Below, piece by piece: positions 1-12,608 of a stretch of DNA of 64,000 nt. The notes under the pieces are model-generated. The model saw nothing but the letters and a program-made list of their open reading frames with translations. It did no database searches and had not been told where the DNA came from. The position numbers and the translations under genes are program-made. Source of the stretch: Glandiceps talaboti (Eukaryota > Hemichordata > Enteropneusta > Spengelidae); assembly GCF_964340395.1 (NCBI RefSeq), contig NC_135552.1, positions 17,376,694 to 17,440,693 of the forward strand, read 5' to 3'. How positions within the stretch are numbered: the stretch's first letter is position 1; each line of letters opens with the position of its first letter.

Positions 1-162
1 AACTCGAAAATACTAGTACCAAGTCCAAAATCGACATAATTTCACACCTGCACTGGCTCGTGGATTTTGCTTTTTACAAAACAACGCTTCACTATTGTTT
101 GACACGATCACGACGATCTTGACCTTCAAGTTTCATTGTAGACTAAGCATTCCTCTACTTAC
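1..162 (-). other. DHX8 intron 1 (partial)
   Basis: Sequence downstream of the DHX8 exon 1 donor on the minus strand. No further DHX8 coding similarity or other feature was seen. Confidence 0.6.
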
Positions 163-265
163 CAAGATCTTTGTCATTTAATCCCAAATGATTATCTAAT
201 TCGGTACACACTTTTGAGACAAGAGACAAATGTTCCAACTTCTGCAACTCCTCAATTTCTTCCAT
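163..265 (-). CDS. DHX8: DHX8/PRP22 pre-mRNA splicing helicase, first coding exon (partial gene)
   Basis: DHX8/PRP22 is the DEAH-box ATPase that releases mature mRNA from the spliceosome. Only its N-terminus is here; the gene runs off the left edge. The minus-strand reading from the ATG at 263-265 gives [18 protein letters not shown], then [16 protein letters not shown]. This is the highly conserved DHX8 N-terminal helical segment (human: [25 protein letters not shown]), recognised from memory of the family. The exon ends after one base of the next codon, at a consensus GTAAGT donor (plus-strand ACTTAC, 157-162). The frame is also open upstream to 463, but family homology begins at this methionine, which has a good context (A at -3, G at +4). 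The S1 RNA-binding, helicase and OB domains must lie left of position 1. It is divergent to the next gene, 1.8 kb away. Confidence 0.85.
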
Positions 266-486
266 AATGTTAGTAGAGTAACTATTCACAAAAAGAAAAA
301 CGTTCGACGGATACTCAAGACTTAACTGTCTTGAATATACATTATAACCCACTAAAATTCCGTGTACCGCGTATGTAATACTCTTTGGTTCTTTCTGCCG
401 ACTTTGGGTCCTCGTATTGTTGTTTTCGTTGACACAGATGTCGGTACGGACGACAGATTTCACGTAGATAAATCGTCAGTGTGTCG

Positions 487-864
487 TCACACTTTCCAGA
501 AGTGTATTTTCCCTTGAAAATGGGTCAGATTCCATAAAGCATGCGCAGAAGCGGCGCCAATTAAAGCGCCCTCGCGTGAAATATTATAATTGCTGTTGTT
601 TTTCTCGGGGCGTGCATTCTGCTTCCGTTTATGTGACATGTGTACTAATGTCACCCGCCTTGGGACCCCCCCCCCCCCCCGTTCAGATTTGTCCATTTTA
701 CTATACATTCGAAAAATTATGATTTTGCAGAATACGCTACGCTCAGGGAGAAAAGCGGTTGCAAACTGTCTTTGTTCAGTTTCATTTAATTTCAAAGGGG
801 AATTTTAACACTTTTGTATTTGTGTAATTTTTGAAATGCCTTTGACATAATTTACTTACAAAAC
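487..864 (-). promoter_or_regulatory. Probable DHX8 promoter flank
   Basis: This is the 5' flank of the DHX8 exon. It is locally GC-richer than its surroundings between about 540 and 580, with an NRF1-like ATGCGCA at 541-547 and a CCAAT at 556-560 inside AGCGGCGCCAATTAAAGCGC. There is a run of about 14 C at 667-680. No TATA box is evident. Assignment as promoter is inference from position and composition; the transcription start is not visible. Confidence 0.35.
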
Positions 865-948
865 TTGACTACTCCTACTATGGATTCAGAACTTCAAGTT
901 AGGATATCGATCAGCCTGTTTACATCGCGATCTGTTTGCTTTTGCTTC

Positions 949-1320
<372 letters not shown>

Positions 1321-1465
1321 TTTGTGTATATATATAACACTAAACCAATGTATCGAATACAAAGATAGGGTTGAGTTGGATTGAAAGAAATAATAATGTT
1401 ATTCAAATCACATATCGTGATCTAAACATCACGGTCACCGTCAACAAATTAGATTCGTGGAAATG

Positions 1466-1636
1466 AATGATATTTGTGGTGTCCCACAGGGATCAATTTT
1501 GGGACCTGTTTTATTATTGATTTACATAATTGACGTTCCAAATTCTTCCAAACTTTATGCAGACGACAAAAGCCTGTTTCATGCACTCCAAATAACTTGC
1601 ATACTATTGTATATACAATATCTAATTAATATCTAA
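1466..1636 (+). mobile_element. Decayed non-LTR retrotransposon (LINE) reverse-transcriptase fragment
   Basis: The plus-strand frame starting at 1466 reads NDICGVPQGSILGPVLLLIY, continues IIDVPNSSKLYADDKSLF and stops at 1634-1636. CGVPQGSILGP and the (Y/F)ADD catalytic box are the hallmark consecutive motifs of LINE reverse transcriptases (Jockey/CR1/L2-like groups). The usual spacing between PQGS and ADD is shortened, about 20 residues compared with 25-35 in intact elements. Nothing intact follows. The sequence just upstream (about 1376-1465) may be more of the same element in another frame. The fragment is non-functional. Confidence 0.85.
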
Positions 1637-1639
1637 AGC

Positions 1640-2050
1640 CATATGCATCATACAGAAACAAAACATTGTACAATGTATTCGTCGCATTATTCCCCCATTA
1701 CTTAATCTGTTTTCGTCATAATTAAAATATTGTCTATGCATTTCTATGATGGGATAGTTTTACCCAATATTCAGCTGTATATGTTTACTCCATAGGTAAC
1801 GAGGTGATTTGTTATAATGACGTATGTGAACTTTGACCTCATAAAAGTCAACTAGTGTAATCATTGATAGCTAGGTTCTTCCTGTATACGTGGTGCATCG
1901 GAAGAACACACCATGCCACCGGTGATAGTGTGATATAGGGAGTCAGTCGGTAGTTTATACGTATCGTGCCAGTAACAGGTGGCATGGCATGGCAACCCTC
2001 TAACTGTCATCGTGTAGTGTAGTGTATACGTAAAGTCCACGGGAGAAAGA
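1640..2050 (+). promoter_or_regulatory. 5' flank of the GNAT gene
   Basis: AT-rich flank with TGACGTA (CRE-like) at about 1818-1824, a TGACCTC half site and CATAAAAG at about 1836-1847, and a GGCATGGCATGG direct repeat near 1981-1992. These are weak motif matches; no transcription start can be set from sequence. Confidence 0.25.
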
Positions 2051-2539
2051 ATGGATGATACGTTGGAAATTAGGCCATACAAACATGCAGACGCGGAAGC
2101 AGTGATGTATGTATGGTTTGAAACCGGAAAATCCACTGACCTATTGTCTGAGGAAGCGATGACCGATTTGTATCCGATCATGCGAGACAAGCTTTTGCCA
2201 AAATGGAAGAAACATGTCGCCATTATGGATCACAAAATCATTGGTTATGCCGCATTAGAAGGAAGTTTTGTGCAAGGACTGTTCGTGTTGCCTGAGTATC
2301 AGGGCAGAGGGATAGGTCGTCGTCTTTTAGATTGGGCTGCAGAGAAGAAAGGTCCTCTCAGTGTAACAGTATATACAGCGAATCTCAAAGCAAGACGATT
2401 TTACGAAAAATATGGTTTTGTTGAAGTTGAGGAACGAATCGATCCCCATATGGATATGATGGAAATTCTTATGGAAATGAAAAATGATAAATATAGTGAC
2501 TGTAAATCAACTGACAGTTGCTCGTTATTCTATGTCTGA
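2051..2539 (+). CDS. GNAT-family N-acetyltransferase, intronless
   Basis: A 162-residue single-exon protein. It transfers an acetyl group from acetyl-CoA to an amine; the substrate cannot be told. The GNAT fold is visible: N-terminal IRPYKHADAEAVMYVW (strand 1 and helix 1), a central strand HKIIGYAAL, motif A LFVLPEYQGRGIGRRLLDWA with the acetyl-CoA pyrophosphate-binding QGRGIG at residues 84-89, then VTVYTANLKARRFYEKYGF (motif B, residues 106-123) with the usual N..A..FYEK.GF pattern. Length and layout resemble bacterial YjaB-like acetyltransferases more than the animal GNATs I know. The tail after residue about 145 is serine- and cysteine-rich and probably disordered. The start context AGAATGG is good. 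An AATAAATAAATAA signal lies 285 bp downstream. Being intronless among many-intron genes, it may be a laterally acquired gene or a retrocopy. Confidence 0.85.
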   Translation: MDDTLEIRPYKHADAEAVMYVWFETGKSTDLLSEEAMTDLYPIMRDKLLPKWKKHVAIMDHKIIGYAALEGSFVQGLFVLPEYQGRGIGRRLLDWAAEKKGPLSVTVYTANLKARRFYEKYGFVEVEERIDPHMDMMEILMEMKNDKYSDCKSTDSCSLFYV

Positions 2540-2823
2540 ACAAAATCCAACGAAGAATGAATATGAATGAACAATATAGGAATGCGCGCAGAATTTGCGG
2601 CAAACATAACCAATCCTCCCACGTAAATGCGGAAATATACTAAGGGTCCGCATCCCTATCGCCATCAATGTGATTTCATTCACTTGAAAATTCGACCAGA
2701 ATGTATGATATTCATATGCAATTATCATAAGATATGACATGAATTTATAAATTATATTTTCGTAATGTAAATTTTCTGACTTTTTTGTGTACATTGTCAG
2801 GTTATTATACGTAAGATCTTATG

Positions 2824-2836
2824 AATAAATAAATAA
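2824..2836 (+). terminator. Poly(A) signal cluster for the GNAT gene
   Basis: Overlapping AATAAATAAATAA about 285 bp after the GNAT stop codon, on the same strand. This is a plausible cleavage/polyadenylation signal. Confidence 0.5.
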
Positions 2837-3056
2837 CATTATGCAGTAAACAAGTGTGCTACAAGAGAATCGTTATTTGTGGACAATGATCAGCTTACAT
2901 TTCAACCTTTCACGCACAGTGATGACAATAAATGGAATAAAAATAACGTTATACTTAACAAACATTTCTTGTTTAATTAAGATAATTTTTACCCATAAAA
3001 GGTAAAAAACAAAATGAGTCAACTGAAAGTTCGAATGGGACATTATCATTAGGCTG

Positions 3057-3292
3057 GTAGAAATCACAGGGGCGTGTAATATTTCATAGATTGTTGTTTT
3101 CTTATTGCTCAGAATGCCGTTTTCTTAGGAAAATATCGTACGAATCTTGCTGCTACAAATGTATCAATCTCTATACTACGAAGAAATATTAACATGTAGG
3201 AATATATAATCACAAGGTTGTTATATTTAGTCTGTAGACCTGGAAACAACAATCTATGAAATATTACACGCTCCTGTGGTAGAAATCTACTA
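3057..3292. mobile_element. Foldback (MITE-like) element between GNAT and ELP2
   Basis: The left arm (about 3057-3102) contains GCGTGTAATATTTCATAGAT followed by TGTTGTTTTC. The right arm (about 3243-3292) is its near-perfect reverse complement (AACAACAATCTATGAAATAT then TACACGC). Both ends carry a GGTAGAAATC-type terminus. Arms are 40 bp or more around a unique core of about 140 bp. No coding capacity and no second copy seen in this window. Confidence 0.75.
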
Positions 3293-3399
3293 AAGTTGTA
3301 GGCGTAAGCTAATGAGCACACTTTTTAAGTCAAGTTTCGGACGTTCTATAAAGACTGACAAAAAATTATGTACACATTCTAGCGAGGTTTTTGACAGAT

Positions 3400-3401
<2 letters not shown>

Positions 3402-3433
<32 letters not shown>

Positions 3434-3465
3434 TCATCATCATCATCATCAACAACAACAACAAA
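3402..3465. repeat. (CAA)n-(CAT)n-(CAA)n microsatellite
   Basis: CAA repeats, then CAT from about 3432, then CAA again to about 3464. The open frame across it (poly-Q/poly-H) starts and ends in non-conserved sequence and is not treated as a gene. Confidence 0.95.
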
Positions 3466-3644
3466 TATTGAAAAGGTCACGTTTTTATGCTTTTAGAAGA
3501 AAAAAAACACAATGAACAAAAGAAAACATGGATAATACAATTTCCTAAAAAGATTGCCACGTTTCTTTATTATGAAGCATTTCGTGCACACTTTCAGAAA
3601 GGTAATCTTTTCCGGTGTATTGAATTGTGGGAATTGATAGAGAA

Positions 3645-3657
3645 GCAAGATGGCGGC
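3645..3657 (+). promoter_or_regulatory. YY1-type AAGATGGCGGC element at the ELP2 start codon
   Basis: The start codon lies inside AAGATGGCGGC, the classic YY1 motif found just downstream of transcription starts in TATA-less animal housekeeping promoters. This suggests a very short 5' UTR and a start site slightly upstream. Motif seen; function inferred. Confidence 0.45.
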
Positions 3658-3926
3658 TGTTTCCACATGTTACATCAGTGCATCGAGCAACAGAACTCCA
3701 CATTGTGCACACTGGGGGAGGAATGGATTGGTAGCATTTGGAAGTTGTAGATCTATAGCTGTGTATCAACCAAAGGTGAGAGATGAGTGTAGAATTTCTC
3801 AAAATAATATTTTTACTTGATAAGCGGCGTTCCCAGTCTGTGTCTGTCTGTCTGTCTGGCTGTGGCTGTGTGTGTGTGTGTGTGTAATATACGATGTATG
3901 TATGTATACGTATGTATGTATGTATG

Positions 3927-3957
<31 letters not shown>

Positions 3958-5795
3958 TACATATATTGGTATACAGACAGACATACATACATACATACAT
4001 ACATACACATACATACATACATACATACATACATACATACATACATACATACATACATACATACATACATACATACATACATACACACTACACAGGCACT
4101 CGAATCAATGTGTGTGATTAAAAAAAAAAATATGTATGTAATTAACATACATATTTTTTTTTTAAATCATACACATTGATTTGAAACATATTATATGTCT
4201 CTGTCTGTATTTACATGTTTTATTATGGTCCATCTGTCTTTCCACTTGGATCCATGGCATACTCTGTCATCTTGTAGTATATGGTATAAACATTAATTTG
4301 CCATTCTGAAGCTGATTAGTTATTAATACATGTGTTGTGGTAGTAATACATTGACAACGATCTTGTAAGCATACACAGAATTGCTATCATTCACTTACAG
4401 AAAACTGGACACTTTCAACTCTGATGTCACATGTTCATTTTCAACTATTCAAACAATCCATTATTTTACATAATTCTGCCATATCATTCATCCAATCGTG
4501 TATACAAAATCTTTGATATGTTATTTGATTGTTTATGTGTAGTATGTAAAAGTTAGTGTTTCTTTCCCCTTACAGAGACAGAATGGAGCAGGAACCATAC
4601 TTAGTATGTTAAATGGTCACAAAGATAGAGTGAACTGTGTCAAGTGGATTCAGTGTCCAGTACATTGCCATGGTGATGAAACAGAACTAGTATCGGGGTC
4701 AACAGATAATAATGTCATTGTTTGGAAGAAAGACAAGCATGAGGTAAGTATTATACTGAATTTAGTTAGGCTACATGTGTTTGCTGACCTACACAGTGAT
4801 GTTAGCAGATTACCTTTCTAAGCCAATTTGACACACCACTGACACACACAATTTCCAGTTACACACCACAATTGGGTGTTCCCCTATCTCTTACTATGTG
4901 GTGAATCACAAGAAATGCCAGTTTTTCCCATTTTGACTGACAACAACAAAATTTAGCTATCGTTAGAGGGCACACTGGTTGTTGGTAAGGTTGGGGAACC
5001 ATGGTAACAGAAAGGGGACACATGGTAAAACTGGCATAGTTTCCCGTACAGTGTACCATAATATTGGTGGGGAGCCCTGGTAAAATGACAAGGGAACTCA
5101 GGTATATTTTACCTGCTTACTGCCATTAACAAAAACACTGCTATATAGTATAATAATATACATGCAGAACATGAAACAAGAAACAATTTCAAAGTATAAC
5201 TTTTAGGTAAACCATAGACATTGAAGACCAAAAGGATGGAAATATTGTTCATTAAAAAATATGTCGTCTACAGACACTTTTGTGAAAGTCAGGATTAAAC
5301 TTTGGCCATAAAAAACATTTGCCTGGCATAACTTTTGAAAAAATTGGTACTGAACAAAGAATGATTCTATGTAAATCCTTACAAACTCTACTGATAAGAT
5401 AGCACTTAATTGAGATAACCTACCTGGGGTCAATTATTGACCCTTTAAAGTTAAGTCTGAGACATTCAGTCACCTTTTATGTATATTTTTGTCCTTCTTG
5501 ACACCAGTTTAAGCCAATTGCAAGTCTGAAGGGCCATAATAATGCAGTAACAGCCTTAGATGCTATTTACATACCTAATGATGAGGGAAAACTATCTGAG
5601 GTGCCAAGATGTCTCCTAGCAACTGCATCAGTAGATTCCACAGTGAAAATATGGCAAAGAGATGAAAGTGGAGAGGAGTTCAAATTAGTGCAAGATATAT
5701 CATTTGGTAATGGGTTTTCACTGGATGTTGCTTTGTGTCTGCTACCAGGAACAACAGGTAAAGAATTGTGAAGCAAATGCACAATTGCATGATGT

Positions 5796-5838
<43 letters not shown>

Positions 5839-5870
5839 CACATAGACAGACAAACAGGCACACACACACA

Positions 5871-5916
<46 letters not shown>

Positions 5917-8900
5917 GACAGTGACATGTACACACACAAAGACCTAAGGTTCAAGAATATTGAGAGCTTTGCACATGCACACACAAACTCGTGCACATAT
6001 GTATTATATGTACAGATAAAAATGAACACACACAACAACAAAAATGAATGTCCAATATGATTCTATTTTCAGTGCCCATCCTAGCACTAGGTGGTGATGA
6101 TTGTAAAGTTAGCCTGTATGTCCTAGTGGATGGTCAGTTTGTCAAAGTTAACACATTACATGGTCATGAAGACTGGATCAGAGGATTGGAGTTGGCTGTT
6201 GATGGTAAGAGAGAAAAAAATACTTATTTCACTTCTCTCTTCTTTGTAGGAAATAAGTATACACAATGTAGTTAAAAACAACATGCTTCACATAAATGTA
6301 TCCCATTTGTTTTGAAAAAAGCTCTGGTTGGAATCACCTCTATAATAGTACTGTCTGTAGAGAATCTAAATACACTAACATTTGAAATCAAACGACTACT
6401 TCAGTTGAGGTGGTTGTTAACAGAATGCATCTTTTTAAATTCTTCTTCGTAGAAGACCAAATATATCATCAGCTGTTTAACACACAAAACAACACTGTTA
6501 CACTAATCTTTGTATCTGTCATAGATCCCCTTAAAATGGCAGTATGATCCAGGATTTGAGATATTTGATCATTCTTTGTCAAGTCACACTGCTTGTGGTA
6601 ACTTTCCACGCTTGACATACAGACACCAACTTGTCATGAAAGCAGTAGGCAGTAACACCATGTATCAATGAGTTGTGTTTCTTTTTCAGACTCGGGGACT
6701 CTACTATTGGCGTCATGTTCACAAGATTGTTTCATCAGAATCTGGAAGATGACACAACGTGATCCAGACAGCACAAATATAACAACTCCTTCAGTGGACA
6801 GCCTAGCTGAAGATGAAGAGATTAAACTCAAAGAAAATACATTCTTGGTTAATCATGAAGGTCAGTGTAGAGGGGTCATTGAGTTTATAATTCTTGTTAT
6901 CTTAAGTAGAATTTTACCACACCAAGGCACATCTATTTTGACCCACTAGCGTGATGTAAAATGCATTTGCAGTTCCTGAAAAATCACTAGGAAGTACTGG
7001 TTTATATGTAAAACACACAGGTGAATGTATAACTTGCCATAGAGGGCGCTATAACCTACATCAGTCAAACTTCCTACAGCTGTGTGAGTTTCTCACCTGA
7101 CAAAATTCATGTATTCACATTCAGTTATAAATCAGATGGTAGTTCATAAACAGAGAGAGGATTACTCAGTAAGATTTGATATATCAGTGATATACTTGAT
7201 TCAAATGATGTCATCTCATTTTGTATATGACTTGCTGTCCATATTCATGATATTACAGACATGGCAAGGGAGTGATTTTTTTATAGTTAAAACCAACATA
7301 CATATTACAAATTTAGAAATACATGAACTGATGAGGTATACAAGAATAAGAAAATTGAATTTAGGCTTTTAATAATGTTATTATACTAATACACAATTAC
7401 AAGACTAGGATACGTGGTGACAGTAGGCTGCAAATACAAATGTTGTAAATGTTTTATTCTGATCACTTTGATAAAATAGGTAAAGGTTTATGCTATGCAG
7501 TGTCGTTAGACTCCGTACTGACTGGCCATGATCATTGGGTATATGCTGTACATTGGCAACCACCATGTTTTAAAGGTAAGTATGATCACTGCATTACAGT
7601 GCAATGATAAAGTTGTCTTACAAGGTGTAGGAATGAATTGAACTACTCAAGATCACAGTGTCAATATACCCAGTAATGCTAAGGAAAATATGATAACCGT
7701 TGTCTAAACACTAATTCTCAGTACCTGCAATAGAATTCTACCATCTAGGTTTGTCATAAAAATAATGAACATTCAATTTCTTGGTCGACACCATAACTTA
7801 TGCTCCACACACTCCACATGCATTACTGTAGGTGTGTGTGTGAGAACAAGTCAACCATCGTGTTCTATTTTGACCCTCTAGCATGAGGTAAAATGCTATT
7901 ACAGGTACTGAGAATAAGTCAACCATCTTGCTCTATTTTGACCCTCTAGCATTATGTAAAAAGCTATTGCAGGTAGCGAGAATTACACTGTATGACTTGT
8001 CAGTTAAACTAACAGATTTTTTAAGAAAGAAACCAAGTCCATGTAAAATATGATTTCTGGTTTAATTAGTACGACCATGTACTTACAAAGATAAATGTTA
8101 GACAGTCAAACCTAAAATTGATTTCTCTGTATTTGTTGTCATGGCTACAGGTGATAAATCACATCAACCAATGAGACTGCTGTCTGCATCCATGGATAAA
8201 ACTATGATACTATGGAAACAAGATGAAGAATCTGGAGTGTGGTTGGATCAGGTTGGTTGAGTAACTATTATAATCATTTGTATGTCACAGTCTTAGTGTG
8301 TAAAGGATCACTAAGCCACTATTGATATATCTTGCAGTTCATACACATGTAATCTGGAGAATTGTGGAGATTACATTTTGTAGTTTAGATATAGGCACCC
8401 TGCCTCAGAAATTCCTGGCCCCTACCTCACACAAAGAACAAGTTAGATGCATTCAGAATGCATTTATATATTTTATAAACATGAAACCTAATTCTTCTGT
8501 CTGGAGTAGTGTCAGCAAGATGATCTTAGATTTAGGTAAACTCACTACCCTTTTTGTAGGTAGTACATTGTGCTTTCCCTCCAAATGATGCTTTCAATGA
8601 GAAGGCCATGCTTTTAGTTGCAGACTACAACAAACATTAAATCTGTGTTATCTTCTGACAATATCACCAAAGGTTTGCACAGCTTGAGACAGTTGAAGCT
8701 TGGACAAAACTCACTATTACGCTCAAAACATCAACATTTCAAATATGAGTATCTTCATTTTGGCAGAGAACCACTACATAATCAGTGAAAGATCTCATCT
8801 TGTATACTTATGTGATTATTACGCAGGTTAGAGTAGGTGAGGTTGGTGGTAACACACTGGGTTTGTATGGATGTCAGATGAGTCCTGATGGTCAGTGTAT

Positions 8901-11647
8901 TCTAGCCCATGGATACCAAGGTGCATTTCATCTATGGCAATGTAAGAAGACAGAGGATGATAAGGTAAATATCTAACTACCCAAGGTGTAAGACGCTACG
9001 ATGAAATATTACCTCCTTTGCTAATACACATACAGTAAAAAGTCTACATGGGAGTCCCACTTTTTTACTTCATGCCAAATTTATGTTTAATCTGTATGTT
9101 TTCCAATCTACTTGTAGGTATTAGACTATTTTGTTAATAATAAAACTGGTGTAAGACAGTTTCTCAAAGGTTACTGAGTTATTTTTATGGATTTGCAAAT
9201 ACAAAAACAACAACAAAATAATAAATGTACAGTCTTATAGCACTAAGTTTTACTGACATAAAATAACTTGACAGTTTCAACTAGATAAATTTTACAAACG
9301 ATATCACATGACACTGATAACAGGATCTCTTTCAATAACTCAGTGATATCTAGATCAAATTTGAATTCGAAATTCAAAGTGATAATTTAGGCTATTAAAG
9401 CTGACAAAAGTATGAAATTGTCCAAATTTTTCAGTTTAAAGAAAACTTTCAACTTACTGTAATAAGTTACAACATTGCAGTTACAACTGTCTGTTAGAGT
9501 TTTACAATCTACGTTGTTCCCATAACGTGTACTTGAGGTACCATTGAAGCATACTGATGGTAACTTTTTCCTACTCTCTAGCTGTTGGACCATTGGTCAC
9601 CGGTAGCAACAGTGAGTGGCCATTTTGACTCAGTTCAAGACATAGCCTGGGACCCAGTTAGTGGTGAATATTTAATGAGCGTTAGTTTGGACCAGACAAC
9701 AAGACTACATGGCCCATGGAAGAGAGAAGGCTATAAGGTAAAAGTCAATTCTTACTCTTCAATCTTACAATAAATTTTGTCATGAGTGAAAAATTTGAAC
9801 ATGAGGAAAGATTATTGTTTAAATCATAGTAAACTCTCAATAGATATGTTTTAAGAGTAAGATTATTATGAAAAGTAAAAAAATGCGGTGTAGTATTCCT
9901 ATTTTGAAAGTTGTTACATATTTTATTTTTGTGTTTCTTTCTTCCACAGACATCGTGGCATGAGATTGCTAGACCTCAAGTTCATGGCTATGATATGTAT
10001 TGTTTAGCTATGCTTGGAAGATACACATTAGTATCAGGAGCAGATGAAAAAGTAAGGTTCAATACAGGGAGAGTTCAGAGTTCAAAGTTCATCTAATGCT
10101 ATAGTTTTACAAACTGCAATATTAAGTTACAGCTTCATGACTCCTTAAGCTTATTACCTTCAGATAAATAATCATCAATATGTATTGTTCATCTAATACA
10201 TATGCAAGTCTGTTAACTCCCATGAGGCAATGCTGGAACACTGCTAGGACAAGTCAATTAATGTGAAGCAACTTTCAACTTTTGTGTTTTTTGGCAATCA
10301 TCATGTGAAATTCATGTGATGTAAAATCATGAAGTGACTCTCCAAAGCCCAAAGTTTATGAAAATGCCTTCATTCTGTTGAATGGAATTCCTAATTAATT
10401 CTAACTAATTAAGATGTAAATGATGTTTTTGCTGACAGGTTTTGAGAGTATTTGAAGCACCAAAGAATTTTGTACAAAATTTTGGACAACTCTGTGATGT
10501 AGACATCAAAGAAGACTTAAAGAGAAGGGTTAGTAGGAATTGTTATTGAGATTTTCAGAGTGACCTTGACATTGAAATCATGCTGAATTTGTAATTTTTT
10601 GTGCACGAAGTAAGATTTAACAATTATGATATTTCAGCATTTTCATGTAGACATGTTTTGATTTTATTATGTTGATATTAAACATACACGGTATGTAAGC
10701 TTTACTCAACTAACTTTTATTCTAACAGTTCACAGCTATACAGATACATACATAGATGTGGTTTTCTTTGTGTTCGTGAAAAACGCAATTATATGTATTC
10801 AAACATTGTAATAATAATTTGACTTTCCTATTGAATTCATTGTGTATGTTGCTTGTCTCAGTTTACAAACCGAAAAAAAAGTAATATGTTGTATGTTGCA
10901 TATTTAATTACTGACATATTCATAGGAGACAGAAGAGATCCCAGAAGGAGCCAGTGTTCCTGCACTGGGATTATCAAATAAAGCTATCTTCCAGGGAGAT
11001 ATAAATCCACAATGTGAACGAGAAATCCATCCAAAACAACAATATCCAGAGCTCTACTTCCAACCACTCCGTATGAAAGGTGAGATGATTGGTTACAGTG
11101 ACTGACCTAAACAATACAATGTGATGATTTCAACCAATAGTAGACTGTCTTAGATTTCATTATGTTAAACTTGAAGAGTGTGAAATTGTACAATGTGTAG
11201 GAGTTTGAAAGTGGCGTTGCATGGGATTAGAACTTGATTTAAACCAAGGTTTTGGTATTAACACCTTTTCCCCCATCAGGCATATTAGGCAACATATCTT
11301 ATTACTGTATATGTGGCAGCTTTCTGGTGTCAAGTTACATCATTCTTGTAATCTGGTTTGTGTTTGGTTTTGTTGACTTGCCAAACATGTGCTATATATC
11401 TAAGGTTCAAATGAAATTTGAAAGTTACATCAACTTTCATGTAAAATGCTTTGTAGAAGAGACTCACTAGTACTTGGTTAACATCAAAAGAGGAATTATA
11501 TTATATCATGCTACTTTGTGCCATTCTGATTGGACAATAACTGTGGTAAAATCCCATTTTACCACGGCTGGTAGTGGTAAAATGGAACCCTAAACTAGCA
11601 TATGAATAGTACATACAAGCTGAATGTGGAAACCAAAAGGGGGGTGT

Positions 11648-11679
<32 letters not shown>

Positions 11680-12574
11680 GTTGACCATTAGGAAAATATG
11701 GTGTTTAAAGCAAATAAATAAATAAACAATATGTAATATATCAAACCCAGCTAGCCAGGGGACCGTGTAGAACGGCATGAGTCCATGTTTTGTGTTCATG
11801 CAGTGTGTGTGTGGGTGACATGAACGTATCCACTCATCAAAATATGCTCATTCCCGATCTATTACCGACGATCTTTTTCTGTACGTGCGAATTCGCCTTT
11901 TCAGGCATCTAAATAACCACAGAATCACATTTAGAAGAAATAGACACATATTTTGATATAATATGATAGCAATAACCCCCGCGAAGGCGGGTATACACTC
12001 AAATTTGGTACAATTTGCTCCATATAGCACTCGCCATTCAGCTCGTGCTATATGTCGCAAATTGTACCAAAATCTTGTGTATACCCGCCTTCGGTGGGGG
12101 TTATATGTTGTAAGAGAAGACTCAATTTTCCCACTCTCTTTTATATACATGCTGAAATCACTAAAGAAGAAGATTTGAAAGAAGTTACCTTTTAAACATA
12201 TACCACATAAACATACATACTTCTACAGTAGAACACAACACAACACAACACAACACAACACAACACAACACAACACATTTTACATCATACACATACATAC
12301 TTGCACAACGAATCCAATCTTATTAAAATCTGGCAGTTAGTCTTTCATTTTAACCTGTTTACCTACCTCGCTTTTACTTGAATTTTTCTTTACATTCATT
12401 GTTTACATTTGTCTTTAGGGTCATTCTTTATATTTGATCAAAACCATTTTTTACAAACATCTGTGTAATGACTCTAATTATCAGTTTTAAATAAAAAATA
12501 TACTCTTGATTCGTTTAATTATATGAGTTGTAATAGTGAAATAAACAAGTTTACTTTCACATAACATAGTCTTT

Positions 12575-12608
<34 letters not shown>

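Noticed and set aside
3312-3515. 67-codon frame with poly-Q and poly-H
   Set aside because: The Q/H tracts are a CAA/CAT microsatellite and the flanking residues match nothing; it does not splice in phase with ELP2 exon 1.
11590-11799. Proline-rich minus-strand frame
   Set aside because: Reverse reading of a poly(G) run inside ELP2 intron 12.
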